From positions 620,001 to 684,000 of the forward strand of contig NZ_CP011308.1 of NCBI RefSeq assembly GCF_000987835.1: a DNA stretch of 64,000 bases. The letters are read 5' to 3'. Position numbers and translations under genes: made by a program. Every line of letters begins with the position of its first letter. Position 1 is the first letter of the stretch. Source of the DNA: Sulfurovum lithotrophicum. GTDB taxonomy: Bacteria > Campylobacterota > Campylobacteria > Campylobacterales > Sulfurovaceae. Shown one piece after another: positions 25,249 to 35,556 of the stretch. The notes under the pieces are model-generated. The model saw nothing but the letters and a program-made list of their open reading frames with translations. It had not been told where the DNA came from and did no database searches.

Positions 25249-25324
25249 TGGTGACCCGTCTAGGATTCGAACCTAGGGCCCACTCCTTAAAAGGGAGTTG
25301 CTCTACCAACTGAGCTAACGGGTC
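25249..25324 (-). tRNA. tRNA-Lys (anticodon TTT), copy 1
   Basis: 76 bases with CCA encoded, first gene of the array in transcription order, about 30 bases downstream of the predicted start site. Confidence 0.97.
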
Positions 25325-25360
25325 ACATTTTGCAGGTTTAACTTGCAATAAGTGGACGGA

Positions 25361-25366
25361 ATTATA
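25361..25366 (-). promoter_or_regulatory. -10 promoter of the tRNA array
   Basis: Reverse-strand TATAAT preceded by GAGC, placing a start site near 25354. It is the only clear promoter for the eight-gene array. Confidence 0.6.
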
Positions 25367-25406
25367 GCTCAGAAACCTTTGATTGTCAAGAGATTTCTGA
25401 AATTAT

Positions 25407-25889
25407 TTAAAAATTTATAGCCTGACTTAGTTTCTCAATAGCAAAGATGACAGATTGCTTCTGCACTTCTTCTCTGTTCCCATGGAAAAGGCAGTGATAT
25501 ATTTCTGTACCAGAAGGTGTTTTAATGCCTATGTATACAGTGCCGACCGGCTTGAGTTCTGTACCGCCGGTAGGACCTGCTATGCCGGATACGGCAATGG
25601 CATAGTCCGCCTTTGCCATTTTAGCAATGCCGTCAAGCATCTGTGATACACATTCCCTGCTTACTGCACCAAATTTTTCCAGTATATCGTTATCTACGCC
25701 AAGCCACCGGTGTTTGATCTTGTTGGAATAGGTCACGGCCGAGCCGTGCAGTACGTTGGAAGCGCCGGAGACAGCGGTAAATTCGGCTGCGATACGACCC
25801 CCTGTACAGCTTTCTGCAAAAGTGATGGTCTGTTTCTTTTCGGTGAGTATATGTATGATCTGCTCAGTCTTTTTTCTAATCTCTTTCAT
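25407..25889 (-). CDS. pncC: Nicotinamide-nucleotide amidase (CinA C-terminal domain type)
   Basis: 160 residues, the stand-alone CinA C-terminal domain. It deamidates NMN to nicotinate mononucleotide in pyridine-nucleotide salvage. Key segments: FAESCTGGRIAAEFTAVSGAS with the catalytic Ser, GSAVTYSNKIKHRWLGV, FGAVSRECVSQML, and AVSGIAGPTGGTELKPVGTV. The promoter's -10 lies only six bases before the ATG and there is no Shine-Dalgarno, so a leaderless mRNA is likely. Confidence 0.93.
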   Translation of the reverse strand: MKEIRKKTEQIIHILTEKKQTITFAESCTGGRIAAEFTAVSGASNVLHGSAVTYSNKIKHRWLGVDNDILEKFGAVSRECVSQMLDGIAKMAKADYAIAVSGIAGPTGGTELKPVGTVYIGIKTPSGTEIYHCLFHGNREEVQKQSVIFAIEKLSQAINF

Positions 25890-25895
25890 AAGAAA

Positions 25896-25936
25896 ATTGT
25901 ATCGAAAGTACCTTTTAAACGGGATTTCGATACAAT
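25896..25936. promoter_or_regulatory. Divergent promoter pair, pncC (-) and ileS (+)
   Basis: The same 12-mer TTTCGATACAAT occurs once on each strand: -10 TACAAT at 25901-25896 (reverse, pncC) and 25931-25936 (forward, ileS). The reverse start site would fall on the pncC ATG; the forward one gives ileS a 40-base leader. No T-box is present upstream of ileS. Confidence 0.6.
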
Positions 25937-25982
25937 CACGGGATAATATATCAGGGGCAACCCTAAGAAGGTGTTATCGACA

Positions 25983-28739
25983 ATGGATTTCAAAGAAACC
26001 CTCCTCCTCCCAAAAACAGACTTTCCGATGCGTGGAAATCTTCCGGCGAATGAGCCTAAACAATACAAAACATGGTTTGATACCAATATTTATGAGCAGA
26101 TGAAAGCCAAACGTGAAGGGGCAGAACTCTTTACGCTGCATGACGGACCTCCGTATGCCAACGGCGACATCCATATTGGACATGCACTCAACAAGATCCT
26201 TAAAGATATCATTCTGAAGTACAACTATTTTCAGGGTAAAGCGGTCCGTATGACGCCGGGCTGGGACTGCCACGGTCTTCCTATCGAGCAGAAGGTCGAG
26301 GAGAAACTCGGTAAAAGCAAGAAAGAGGCGATGCCGACAGAAAAGTTCAGAGAACTTTGCCGAGCACATGCTGCCAAGTTCGTCGATATCCAGAGAGACG
26401 AATTCAAATCTCTGGGTGTGGTTGCCGACTGGGAGAACCCGTATGTGACTATGGATTTCAAATTCGAAGCAAATATTTACCGCACACTTTGTGAAGTGGC
26501 AAAAAGGGGACTGTTGGTCGAGAGACACAAGCCGATCTTCTGGTCATGGGCGGCGAGAACGGCTTTGGCCGATGCAGAAGTAGAGTATGAAGATAAAGAA
26601 GATTACTCCATCTATGTACACTTCGAACTCTCGGATGCAGCCAAAGAGAAGCTGGGACTGGAGGGGAAAGCGGGACTGGTCATTTGGACCACGACACCCT
26701 GGACACTGCCTGCCAATACCGGTATTTCCATCAATCCTGATGAAATGTATGTGCTTACCGATGACGGACACATCGTTGCAGATGCGCGTTACGATGCAAT
26801 GATAGAAGAGGGAGTGGTCTCAGGACATGCTTCACGCAAAATCGCTGCAACGGAACTTGACGGACTGCTGGCGATCAATCCGTTGAATGGACGCCCTTCC
26901 AAAGTAGTACTGGGAGAGCATGTCCTGATGGATGGTGGTACAGGGTGTGTACATACCGCTCCTGGACACGGTGAAGATGACTATAAGGTAGGATTAAAGA
27001 ACGGCCTTGAAGTAGTGATGCCTGTGGATGAGCGCGGATGTTATGACGAGTCTGTAGTTGGTCTTGATCTGCTTCCGGATGCAGAAAAGTTCGTAGGTAT
27101 GCACATTTTCAAAGCCAATGAGCCGATCCTGGAGCTCCTGGGGGATAACCTTTTGAAGGTCAGCAAGTTCACTCACTCCTACCCGCACTGCTGGAGAACA
27201 AAGAAACCACTGATCTACAGAGCGACGAATCAATGGTTCATCTCCATCGACGATGCTGCCAAAGGTGCCGACAAGACTTTGAGAGAGGCAGCGGTAGATG
27301 CCATAGACAGTGTTGATTTCTATCCGGCTTCTTCAAAGAACAGACTGAAGCCGATGGTTGAGGGCAGACCGGACTGGTGTATCTCGCGTCAGAGAAGCTG
27401 GGGCGTGCCGATAGCCTTTTTCAGGGTAAAAAGCACCAAAGCGGTCATCTTCGACGAAGATGTACTTGAACATGTGGCATCCCTCTTCGACGAACACGGT
27501 GCGGATGCATGGTATTCGATGAGCATTGCCGAACTTCTTCCGTCAGGAAGCAAATACGATCCTGATGACCTTGAGAAGATCGAAGATATCCTCGATGTCT
27601 GGTTCGACAGTGGTTCCACATGGAATTCGGTTTTGAGTTCAGGCAACTATGATGCGGGGAATTACCCGGCATCACTTTACCTTGAAGGATCAGACCAGCA
27701 CCGAGGCTGGTTCCAGTCCTCCCTGCTGCTCTCCTCCGCGATCAACGGTATTGCGCCATACGAGACCATCATCACCCACGGTTTCACCATGGATGCCAAG
27801 GGTGAGAAGATGTCCAAGTCCAAAGGAAATGTGGTTGCGCCTGAAAAAGTGGTCAAACAGTTCGGTTCTGAAATATTGAGACTCTGGGTCGCACTTTCGG
27901 ACTATCAGAATGACCAGAAGATCTCCGATGATATTTTGAAACAGACTGCGGAGCAGTACAGAAAGATCAGAAATACATTCAGATTTTTGCTGGCAAATGT
28001 CAATGACCTGGATGCTTTGGTCTCTGCAGATGCCTATGGCGAACTCGACAGATGGATACTCAACAAAGCAGGTGATGTCTTCGCTTCCGTCAAAGAATCT
28101 TTTGAAACCTATGACTTCCTGAAAGGCTTTGCGACACTGAATCATTTCATTACCAACGAGCTCAGCGGTATCTATATGGACGTTACCAAAGACAGGCTTT
28201 ACTGTGAAGCGAAAGATTCGGATGTCAGACGTGCGACACAGTCGGCCATGGCATTGATTTCCAAAGCGATGCTGGGACTGATTGCACCGGTACTGACCTA
28301 TACTGCAGACGAGATCCTGGCATATGCGCCGGCCATTTTCAAAGGCGATATGGAAAATGTCTTTGACCTTGTCTATGAAGCGGTACCTGAAACAGCGGCA
28401 AGTTTCGATGATGCGATCCTTTTGGAAGCGCGTGAGAAATTTTCAGAAGAGATTGATTCTCTGAAAAAAGAGAAGGTCATCAAGGCGACACTGGAGCTTG
28501 AGATTGCAGGAGATAGAGACCTTCTCTCTATCAGCGACGATAAAGACCTTGAAGATTGGTTCGTAGTTTCTGCCGTGAAAGAGAGCAGTGACGGTGAACA
28601 GCTTGCTTCTTTTGAAGTGGAAGGAAAGACCTTTACCGTACACAGAGCGACTATGGAAAAATGTCCGAGATGCTGGCGATTTACCAGCACATTGGAAGAT
28701 TGTCTTTGTGAACGCTGTGCCAAAGTGGTAGGTGCCTGA
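25983..28739 (+). CDS. ileS: Isoleucyl-tRNA synthetase
   Basis: 918 residues from ATG 25983, with AAGAAGG at a normal distance; GTG 25971 is an alternative. Class I enzyme: HIGH motif in [16 protein letters not shown], editing domain with [13 protein letters not shown] and the [15 protein letters not shown] segment, KMSKS loop in [12 protein letters not shown], and a C-terminal zinc ribbon (CPRCWRF ... CLCERCAKV), as in the bacterial zinc-bearing type. It overlaps the next small ORF by one base. Confidence 0.97.
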   Translation: MDFKETLLLPKTDFPMRGNLPANEPKQYKTWFDTNIYEQMKAKREGAELFTLHDGPPYANGDIHIGHALNKILKDIILKYNYFQGKAVRMTPGWDCHGLPIEQKVEEKLGKSKKEAMPTEKFRELCRAHAAKFVDIQRDEFKSLGVVADWENPYVTMDFKFEANIYRTLCEVAKRGLLVERHKPIFWSWAARTALADAEVEYEDKEDYSIYVHFELSDAAKEKLGLEGKAGLVIWTTTPWTLPANTGISINPDEMYVLTDDGHIVADARYDAMIEEGVVSGHASRKIAATELDGLLAINPLNGRPSKVVLGEHVLMDGGTGCVHTAPGHGEDDYKVGLKNGLEVVMPVDERGCYDESVVGLDLLPDAEKFVGMHIFKANEPILELLGDNLLKVSKFTHSYPHCWRTKKPLIYRATNQWFISIDDAAKGADKTLREAAVDAIDSVDFYPASSKNRLKPMVEGRPDWCISRQRSWGVPIAFFRVKSTKAVIFDEDVLEHVASLFDEHGADAWYSMSIAELLPSGSKYDPDDLEKIEDILDVWFDSGSTWNSVLSSGNYDAGNYPASLYLEGSDQHRGWFQSSLLLSSAINGIAPYETIITHGFTMDAKGEKMSKSKGNVVAPEKVVKQFGSEILRLWVALSDYQNDQKISDDILKQTAEQYRKIRNTFRFLLANVNDLDALVSADAYGELDRWILNKAGDVFASVKESFETYDFLKGFATLNHFITNELSGIYMDVTKDRLYCEAKDSDVRRATQSAMALISKAMLGLIAPVLTYTADEILAYAPAIFKGDMENVFDLVYEAVPETAASFDDAILLEAREKFSEEIDSLKKEKVIKATLELEIAGDRDLLSISDDKDLEDWFVVSAVKESSDGEQLASFEVEGKTFTVHRATMEKCPRCWRFTSTLEDCLCERCAKVVGA

Positions 28740-28870
28740 TGTTCGATCTCTCCCAGCCTGTACCGATGGAAGTGATCGTCGGATCGATCATTTTTATTTT
28801 TGGTCTGGTGGGAATCGGTCTGGCCGTAGTGGCCTATTATAAGAAAAAAGAAAAGAGCAAGGAAGAGTAG
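28739..28870 (+). CDS. 43-residue single-pass membrane protein between ileS and gatA
   Basis: Too short for most gene callers. ATG 28739 overlaps the ileS TGA by one base, and its TAG shares its last base with the GTG start of gatA, so three genes are tightly coupled. The protein has a short N-terminus ([11 protein letters not shown]), one membrane helix (about 11-34, [20 protein letters not shown]) and a highly charged tail ([11 protein letters not shown]). Campylobacter jejuni has a small gene at the same place (recalled), which argues for conservation. Function unknown. Confidence 0.82.
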   Translation: MFDLSQPVPMEVIVGSIIFIFGLVGIGLAVVAYYKKKEKSKEE

Positions 28871-30213
28871 TGATCACACTAAAAGAAGCATTGACGAAAT
28901 CCAGTGAAGAATTGGCTGCACTCAGGGCTGAACTTGAAGAGAAGGCAAAGGTGTCGGACCTGAATGCCTATGTCGGTTATGAGAGTTCGGGAGAAGGCGT
29001 TCCCATTCTCATTAAAGATAACATACAGGTCAAAGGATGGCCTGTCACTTCTGGTTCAAAGATCCTTCAGGGCTATGTTGCCCCATATGAAGCGACAGCC
29101 ATCAAGAATCTCAAAGCCAAGGGGATGATGGCATTCGGACGTGCCAATATGGATGAATTTGCCATGGGGTCGACCACGGAAAGCTCTTTCTATGGTCCTA
29201 CGAAAAACCCCCACGGAACTGACAGAGTCCCCGGTGGTTCTTCAGGAGGGTCTGCGGCAGCGGTTGCCGGAGGTATCGCTATTGCTGCACTGGGCTCCGA
29301 TACGGGCGGTTCCATCCGCCAGCCGGCGGCTTACTGCGGTGTTGTGGGGATGAAACCGACTTATGGAAGGGTCAGCCGTTTTGGACTTTCCGCCTATGCT
29401 TCAAGTCTTGATCAGATAGGGCCTATTGCCCAGAACGTAGAAGATGCGGCTATTTTGTATGATGCGATCAAGGGACACGATGAGAAAGACTCCACCTCTG
29501 CAGATTTCGAGATAGAAGATATTGCCAACAATCTCAACCCCGATGTGAAACTGACCATTGCTGTCATAGATTCACATGTCGAGGCTGCGGATGCAAATAT
29601 ACAAAGTGCTTTTAACGCAACCGTAGAAAAACTTGCAGCAGCAGGACATACTATTGTACACAAAGAGATGTCAAAGACCAAGTATGACATTGCCACATAT
29701 TATGTACTTGCCACAGCGGAAGCCGCTACGAACCTTGCTCGCTATGACGGAGTACGCTACGGACGAAGAGCGGAAGCGAAGAACACCGAAGAACTCTTCT
29801 TTAACACAAGAAGCGAAGGTTTTGGTGAAGAGGTCAAAAGACGTATCATGCTTGGTAACTTCGTGCTCTCTTCTGGATATTACGATGCCTACTATGTCAA
29901 AGCACAGAAGGTAAGACACTTGATCCGCGACGGGTACAACAGTATTTTTGAGGAAGCAGACCTCATTCTCTCTCCGGTCGCTCCGTCCGTGGCTCCAAAG
30001 ATCGGCTCGATCCATGATCCTCTCGAAATGTACAAGAGCGATATGTATACGCTGGGCGTGAACCTTGCAGGGCTTCCCGGTATCTCGCTCCCTGTGGAAA
30101 AAAATGACGAAGGTATGCCAATCGGCCTACAGCTGATCGCAAAAGCTTTTGATGAAAAAACTCTCTTTAACGGTGCTGCCAGTATGGAAAAAGCAGTTAA
30201 CTATACAAAATAA
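28870..30213 (+). CDS. gatA: Asp-tRNA(Asn)/Glu-tRNA(Gln) amidotransferase subunit A
   Basis: 447 residues from GTG 28870, with AAGGAAG upstream. Amidase-signature enzyme that frees ammonia from glutamine for GatB. The Ser-cisSer-Lys triad is visible: Lys in [12 protein letters not shown], the cis-Ser in [11 protein letters not shown] and the nucleophile within [14 protein letters not shown]. gatB and gatC are elsewhere. Its presence implies indirect Gln-tRNA (and possibly Asn-tRNA) formation, as in Campylobacterota. Confidence 0.97.
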   Translation: MITLKEALTKSSEELAALRAELEEKAKVSDLNAYVGYESSGEGVPILIKDNIQVKGWPVTSGSKILQGYVAPYEATAIKNLKAKGMMAFGRANMDEFAMGSTTESSFYGPTKNPHGTDRVPGGSSGGSAAAVAGGIAIAALGSDTGGSIRQPAAYCGVVGMKPTYGRVSRFGLSAYASSLDQIGPIAQNVEDAAILYDAIKGHDEKDSTSADFEIEDIANNLNPDVKLTIAVIDSHVEAADANIQSAFNATVEKLAAAGHTIVHKEMSKTKYDIATYYVLATAEAATNLARYDGVRYGRRAEAKNTEELFFNTRSEGFGEEVKRRIMLGNFVLSSGYYDAYYVKAQKVRHLIRDGYNSIFEEADLILSPVAPSVAPKIGSIHDPLEMYKSDMYTLGVNLAGLPGISLPVEKNDEGMPIGLQLIAKAFDEKTLFNGAASMEKAVNYTK

Positions 30214-31677
<1,464 letters not shown>

Positions 31678-31695
31678 TATCCTTATTTCATTATT

Positions 31696-31713
31696 CCACC
31701 TTTTTTAAGGTGG
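31696..31713 (+). terminator. Weak hairpin after guaB
   Basis: CCACCTT-TTTT-AAGGTGG, a seven-pair hairpin 19 bases after the guaB stop. The following bases (ATCTTCCATTTC) are only partly T-rich, so it is a weak terminator at best. Confidence 0.45.
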
Positions 31714-31750
31714 ATCTTCCATTTCACTCAAACTTCAAGCAAGCACAAGC

Positions 31751-31756
31751 TATAAT
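31751..31756 (+). promoter_or_regulatory. -10 promoter of metY
   Basis: TATAAT preceded by AAGC, 29 bases before the metY ATG; AAGGAA ribosome site between. Confidence 0.65.
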
Positions 31757-31785
31757 TTATCAATAAAAGTTAATAAGGAACAGTA

Positions 31786-33048
31786 ATGCACGAACAGACA
31801 CTTGCGATCCATGCAGGATACGACAAAGATGCCATGGGGACCATGGCTGTACCAATCTACCAGACAACAGCCTATGAGTTCAGAGACACGGAACATGCGG
31901 CAAACCTTTTTGCCCTCAAGGAGCTTGGCAATATCTATACACGTTTAATGAACCCAACGACCGACGTGTTCGAGAAGCGTTTTGCCGCACTGGAAGGCGG
32001 TGCAGCGGCCATAGGAACGGCATCAGGTATGGCAGCGATCTTCTATGCGATCGCCAATGTGGCGGAAGCGGGCGACAACATCATTGTGGCAAAACAGGTC
32101 TATGGCGGAACGACGACACTGACAGGACATACCATCAAGCGATTTGGTATCGAGACACGTTATTTTGATGTGACTGACCCTTCCCAGATTGAAGGGCTGG
32201 TCGATGAGAAGACAAAACTGATCATTTTTGAGAGTATCACCAACCCAAGCATCGATGTGGCCGATATCGATGCGATCGTGGCTATTGCTGATAAACACAG
32301 TATTTTGACCTGTGTGGACAATACCGTAGCAACACCGATCATCTGCAAGCCGCTTGCGCATGGCGTTGACCTCTCGGTACACAGTACAAGCAAATATACG
32401 ACGGGGCAGGGGCTTGCTCTGGGCGGTATCATTGTCGAGAGGGAAAATCTGGTAGAGAAGATTAAGGGAAATGACCGCTATTATCATTTCAATGAACCGG
32501 ATGCCAGTTATCATGGACTTGTTTACAGTGATCTTCACCTTCCATTATTTACGTTGAGGGTTAGACTGGCATTGCTTCGTGACCTTGGCGGTGCACCCAG
32601 CCCTTTCAACTCCTGGCTGCATATTCAGGGACTGGAGCATCTGCCGCTTCGTATGAAACAGCATTCGGCTTCGGCACTGGCGATCGCGGAATTCCTCGAA
32701 GCGCATCCCAAAGTCAAAAAAGTGAACTATCCGGGACTGAAAAGTTCACCGCAGCATTACCTGATAGAAAAATACTTTAAGGACGGTATGGCAAGTGGTC
32801 TGCTCTCTTTTGAAGTGGAAAGCAGGGAGATGGCGCAGAAGATCGCTGATAGTACAGAGATCTTTGCTGTGGTGGTGAACATCGGTGACAGTAAGTCCAT
32901 CATCACTCACCCTGCAAGTACGACGCACCAGCAACTTTCGGCACAGGAGCTTATATCTGCAGGTGTGCCGGGCGGGCTCATTAGGCTCAGTGTCGGTCTG
33001 GAAGATACGCAGGATCTTATTGACGATCTTGAGAATGCTTTGGCTTAG
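31786..33048 (+). CDS. metY: O-acetylhomoserine sulfhydrylase
   Basis: 420 residues, Cys/Met-metabolism PLP family. It converts O-acetylhomoserine and sulfide to homocysteine. Visible motifs: N-terminal TLAIHAGYDKD and MAVPIYQTTAYEF typical of MetY, ALEGGAAAIGTASGMAA, the PLP Asp in CVDNTVATP, the PLP Lys in HSTSKYTTGQG, and GDSKSIITHPASTTH. The 420-residue length and long insert near 230-250 fit MetY rather than MetB. With metX next door it forms a direct-sulfhydrylation methionine route. Confidence 0.95.
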   Translation: MHEQTLAIHAGYDKDAMGTMAVPIYQTTAYEFRDTEHAANLFALKELGNIYTRLMNPTTDVFEKRFAALEGGAAAIGTASGMAAIFYAIANVAEAGDNIIVAKQVYGGTTTLTGHTIKRFGIETRYFDVTDPSQIEGLVDEKTKLIIFESITNPSIDVADIDAIVAIADKHSILTCVDNTVATPIICKPLAHGVDLSVHSTSKYTTGQGLALGGIIVERENLVEKIKGNDRYYHFNEPDASYHGLVYSDLHLPLFTLRVRLALLRDLGGAPSPFNSWLHIQGLEHLPLRMKQHSASALAIAEFLEAHPKVKKVNYPGLKSSPQHYLIEKYFKDGMASGLLSFEVESREMAQKIADSTEIFAVVVNIGDSKSIITHPASTTHQQLSAQELISAGVPGGLIRLSVGLEDTQDLIDDLENALA

Positions 33049-33208
33049 GGTATATTCCTTTGCCAAAATATCCTCTTGTTTTAAATCGAGGCGGTGCTGC
33101 CCTCTTCATTTTTTTTAGATGAGAAACGTAAAGTAAATGACAACTGCTTGTCGTTTATAGTTTCGGAACCGTAATGGTCGAAGTATAACGTAGCCATGTA
33201 GGCAGAAG

Positions 33209-33264
33209 CAAAAAAATCGTCTCTGCTCTCGAATCGCTACGCTTTCAAGGTCGTTCGCAGAGAC
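33209..33264 (-). terminator. Minus-strand intrinsic terminator-like hairpin
   Basis: On the reverse strand GTCTCTGC (33264-33257) pairs with GCAGAGAC (33226-33219) and is followed at once by GATTTTTTTGC. This is a good stem plus U-tract, but there is no annotated minus-strand gene upstream, so it may end an unlisted small RNA. Confidence 0.5.
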
Positions 33265-33294
33265 AGAGCACACTTTGTGTGATTTTAAGGTAAA

Positions 33295-33315
33295 GTGCGT
33301 GTTTACGCACCCTAC
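33295..33315 (-). repeat. REP-like element
   Basis: On the reverse strand GTAG then GGTGCGTAAACACGCACT, a seven-pair hairpin of the dispersed family. Confidence 0.75.
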
Positions 33316-33375
33316 GAAACAAAAGCGCAAATTGGATAAAATACTACCATTCAAATCCAACCGTAAAAGCCGTCT

Positions 33376-34476
33376 ATGAAAATCGAAACGAAAACAGCAC
33401 ATTTCTCTTCACCCCTGTACCTTGAAAGCGGGCGTATATTGGAACCGTACGAAGTAGCGTATGAGACCTACGGTGAACTGAATGAAGACAAGTCCAATGT
33501 TGTACTTGTCTGCCATGCGTTGAGTGGTTCACATCATGCTGCCGGAACGTACGAGGGTGACAGGAAACCGGGCTGGTGGGACGGTCTTATAGGTGATGGA
33601 AAAGCAATTGATACGACAGAACATTTTGTCATCTGTACCAATGTGGTGGGTTCGTGTTTTGGCAGTACGGGGCCGATGAGTGAAAGTTACCCTTTACTGG
33701 AACCCTATCGGCTGAAATTCCCCGTAGTGACCATCAAAGATATGATCAGAGCACAGATGCAGTTGCTCTCCTCCCTTGGTATCTATCATCTCAAAGCGAT
33801 CGTAGGTGGTTCAATGGGCGGTATGCAGGCACTTCAGTTTGCAGTGGATTATCCCAATCTTGCAGACCATGTCATTTCACTGGCAGCTACCTATGCAACA
33901 CGTCCCTGGACTATTGCATTCAACAAGGTAGCGGTTGAGGCGATCCGGAGAGATCCCCGTTTTGAACATGGAAACTATGATAAGGATGCCTTTAAAGAGG
34001 AGGGGATGGATGGATTGGCGATCGGGCGTATTGCCGGGCATATCTCCTATCTCTCTCCGATATCTATGGATGAAAAATTTGGAAGGAATTATGTCAGCAA
34101 TGACGGCCTTTTCGAACTTTTTGGACGCTATGAAGTGGAACGCTATATGGAATACAATACCAACAATTTTTCGCGTATCTTTGACCCTCTTTCCTACCTT
34201 TATATCGTCAAGGCAATTAATACTTTCAATCTGAGCAGAGGGTATGATTCGCTGCATGAGGCTATCATGAGGATCAAGTCGAACGTGCATCTGATCTCCT
34301 TCTCTTCGGACTATCTCTTCTTCCCATCGGAGATGGCACATATCGCCAGAATGATGGAGCGAAACGGACAGAAACATACCTATCTGGAAGTAAAAAGTGA
34401 CTATGGGCATGATGCTTTCCTGGTTGAGTTGGATAAATTTGAACAACATATAGCTGAAGTGCTGAATCGGTGTTAA
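33376..34476 (+). CDS. metX: Homoserine O-acetyltransferase
   Basis: 366 residues, alpha/beta hydrolase of the MetX type. The nucleophile Ser146 is in VGGSMGGMQAL, the Asp is in SSDYLFFP and the His in YGHDAFLVE; CHALSGSHHAAG and the long GWWDGLIG loop are family marks. It makes the acyl-homoserine used by MetY. Acetyl versus succinyl specificity cannot be read with certainty, but pairing with MetY favours acetyl. Confidence 0.95.
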   Translation: MKIETKTAHFSSPLYLESGRILEPYEVAYETYGELNEDKSNVVLVCHALSGSHHAAGTYEGDRKPGWWDGLIGDGKAIDTTEHFVICTNVVGSCFGSTGPMSESYPLLEPYRLKFPVVTIKDMIRAQMQLLSSLGIYHLKAIVGGSMGGMQALQFAVDYPNLADHVISLAATYATRPWTIAFNKVAVEAIRRDPRFEHGNYDKDAFKEEGMDGLAIGRIAGHISYLSPISMDEKFGRNYVSNDGLFELFGRYEVERYMEYNTNNFSRIFDPLSYLYIVKAINTFNLSRGYDSLHEAIMRIKSNVHLISFSSDYLFFPSEMAHIARMMERNGQKHTYLEVKSDYGHDAFLVELDKFEQHIAEVLNRC

Positions 34477-34479
34477 ACT

Positions 34480-34503
34480 GTAGGGTGCGTAACTACGCAC
34501 TAC
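34480..34503 (+). repeat. REP-like element
   Basis: GTAG, GGTGCGTAACTACGCAC, TAC: starts four bases after the metX stop and 14 before the xseB ATG. Near-identical to the copy at 22420. Confidence 0.75.
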
Positions 34504-34516
34504 AAAGGATATATGA

Positions 34517-34729
34517 ATGAAAAACAAAACATTTGAAGAGAAACTGGCATATTCCAAAGAGCTGCTTGAAAAGCTGATGGACCCTGAGATCACATTGGAA
34601 GAGTCCGTTAAACTGTATGAAGAAGGCCTGAAGAACATCAAAGAAGCTCAAAAACTCATTGAAGAGGCAAAAACAAAGATCACTGTGATCGATCAGAAAA
34701 ACCAGCATCTTTCCGAGGATGACTTCTAA
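34517..34729 (+). CDS. xseB: Exodeoxyribonuclease VII small subunit
   Basis: 70 residues, normal length. The conserved XseB segments are TFEEKLAYSKELLEKLMDPE, TLEESVKLYEEGLKNI and AQKLIEEAKTKI. It partners XseA (not in the window) in single-strand DNA degradation. Its stop codon overlaps the ATG of the next gene by one base. Confidence 0.93.
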   Translation: MKNKTFEEKLAYSKELLEKLMDPEITLEESVKLYEEGLKNIKEAQKLIEEAKTKITVIDQKNQHLSEDDF

Positions 34730-35550
34730 TGGCTTCTTCCAGACAGCTTGTCATTGCCGCACTGCAGCTGCCGACGCTGGGCATGAACGCGACACGCCTT
34801 GAGTTCTATCTCAAACAGGCCCACAGCAGGGGTGCCGATCTGATGCTGCTTGGTGAGTATGTACTAAACCATTTCTTTAAAGAGTTCACGACGATGGCAC
34901 CCAATATGGTCAAAGAGCAAAGCCGAAAACATATGGAACTCTTGAAAAGCCTTGCCGTGAAGTATGACATCATCTTCATTGCACCCATCATTGTTACCAA
35001 GAAAGATGGTTACCACAAAACCATCGTAAAGGTGACACCAAAATATACCAAATATTATGAACAGCAGATCCTGCTTCCCTATGCGCACTGGAATGAAAAG
35101 AAGTTCTTTACAAACAAAGTCGCTCCACTCAAAGCACCGATGACATTTATGATTAAAGGTTTCAGGGTCATGGTCATGGCCGGGTTTGAACTGCACTTTG
35201 ATCCTTTCTGGCAGGCTGTGACGCAGAAAAAGATTGACCTCGTACTGCTTCCTACCGCTTCCACATTCGGTTCGCATAACCGCTGGAGAGAGATCATCAA
35301 GACCAAAGCCTTTCTGCACGGCTGTTTTATTCTTCGGGCCAACCGTCTTGGAGAATACAGCGATAATGAGGTGAAATGGAAGTTCTATGGTGACACGATG
35401 CTGGTCTCTCCCGAAGGTGAAGTGGAGATGATGCTTGAGGACAAGGAGTCCATGCTCATTGAGGTCATAGACAAAGCCCAGGTCACAGAACACCGAAAGA
35501 GCTGGGGATTTGAAAGAGAACTGAAACAGCGTGAAGATCTAAGTAAATAG
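34729..35550 (+). CDS. Nitrilase-superfamily protein lacking the catalytic Cys
   Basis: 273 residues with the carbon-nitrogen hydrolase fold. The Glu of the triad is present (Glu43, LGEYVLNHFF). Where active members read (I/V)CYD-RFPE this one reads MAGFELHFD, so Gly152 replaces Cys; the Lys position (KYYEQQILLP) also lacks a clear Lys. The DNA is unambiguous (ATGGCCGGGTTTGAA). It is full length, well placed and coupled to xseB, so it is likely a functional non-enzyme or altered enzyme rather than a decayed gene. Confidence 0.82.
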   Translation: MASSRQLVIAALQLPTLGMNATRLEFYLKQAHSRGADLMLLGEYVLNHFFKEFTTMAPNMVKEQSRKHMELLKSLAVKYDIIFIAPIIVTKKDGYHKTIVKVTPKYTKYYEQQILLPYAHWNEKKFFTNKVAPLKAPMTFMIKGFRVMVMAGFELHFDPFWQAVTQKKIDLVLLPTASTFGSHNRWREIIKTKAFLHGCFILRANRLGEYSDNEVKWKFYGDTMLVSPEGEVEMMLEDKESMLIEVIDKAQVTEHRKSWGFERELKQREDLSK

Positions 35551-35556
35551 GAAAAG

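Larger units (their letters stand above)
33049..33375. other. 327-base metY-metX gap: hairpins, minus-strand terminator, REP element
   Basis: No gene was found. Contents in order: a poor GC-rich hairpin then T8 (33088-33117), possibly the metY terminator; a hairpin TGACAA/TTGTCG near 33133-33155; a long-armed inverted repeat (33219-33264); a small CACACTTTGTGTG hairpin (about 33270); and a REP-like element on the minus strand (33295-33315). A likely metX -10 (ATAAAAT, about 33336) precedes the ATG. Confidence 0.55.

Noticed and set aside
24361-25330. Direct repeats spaced through the region, resembling a repeat array such as CRISPR.
   Set aside because: The repeats are whole tRNA genes with cloverleaf stems, anticodons and CCA ends; spacers are irregular.
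25937-25982. T-box regulator before ileS.
   Set aside because: The leader is about 40 bases, far too short, and T-boxes are not expected in this phylum.
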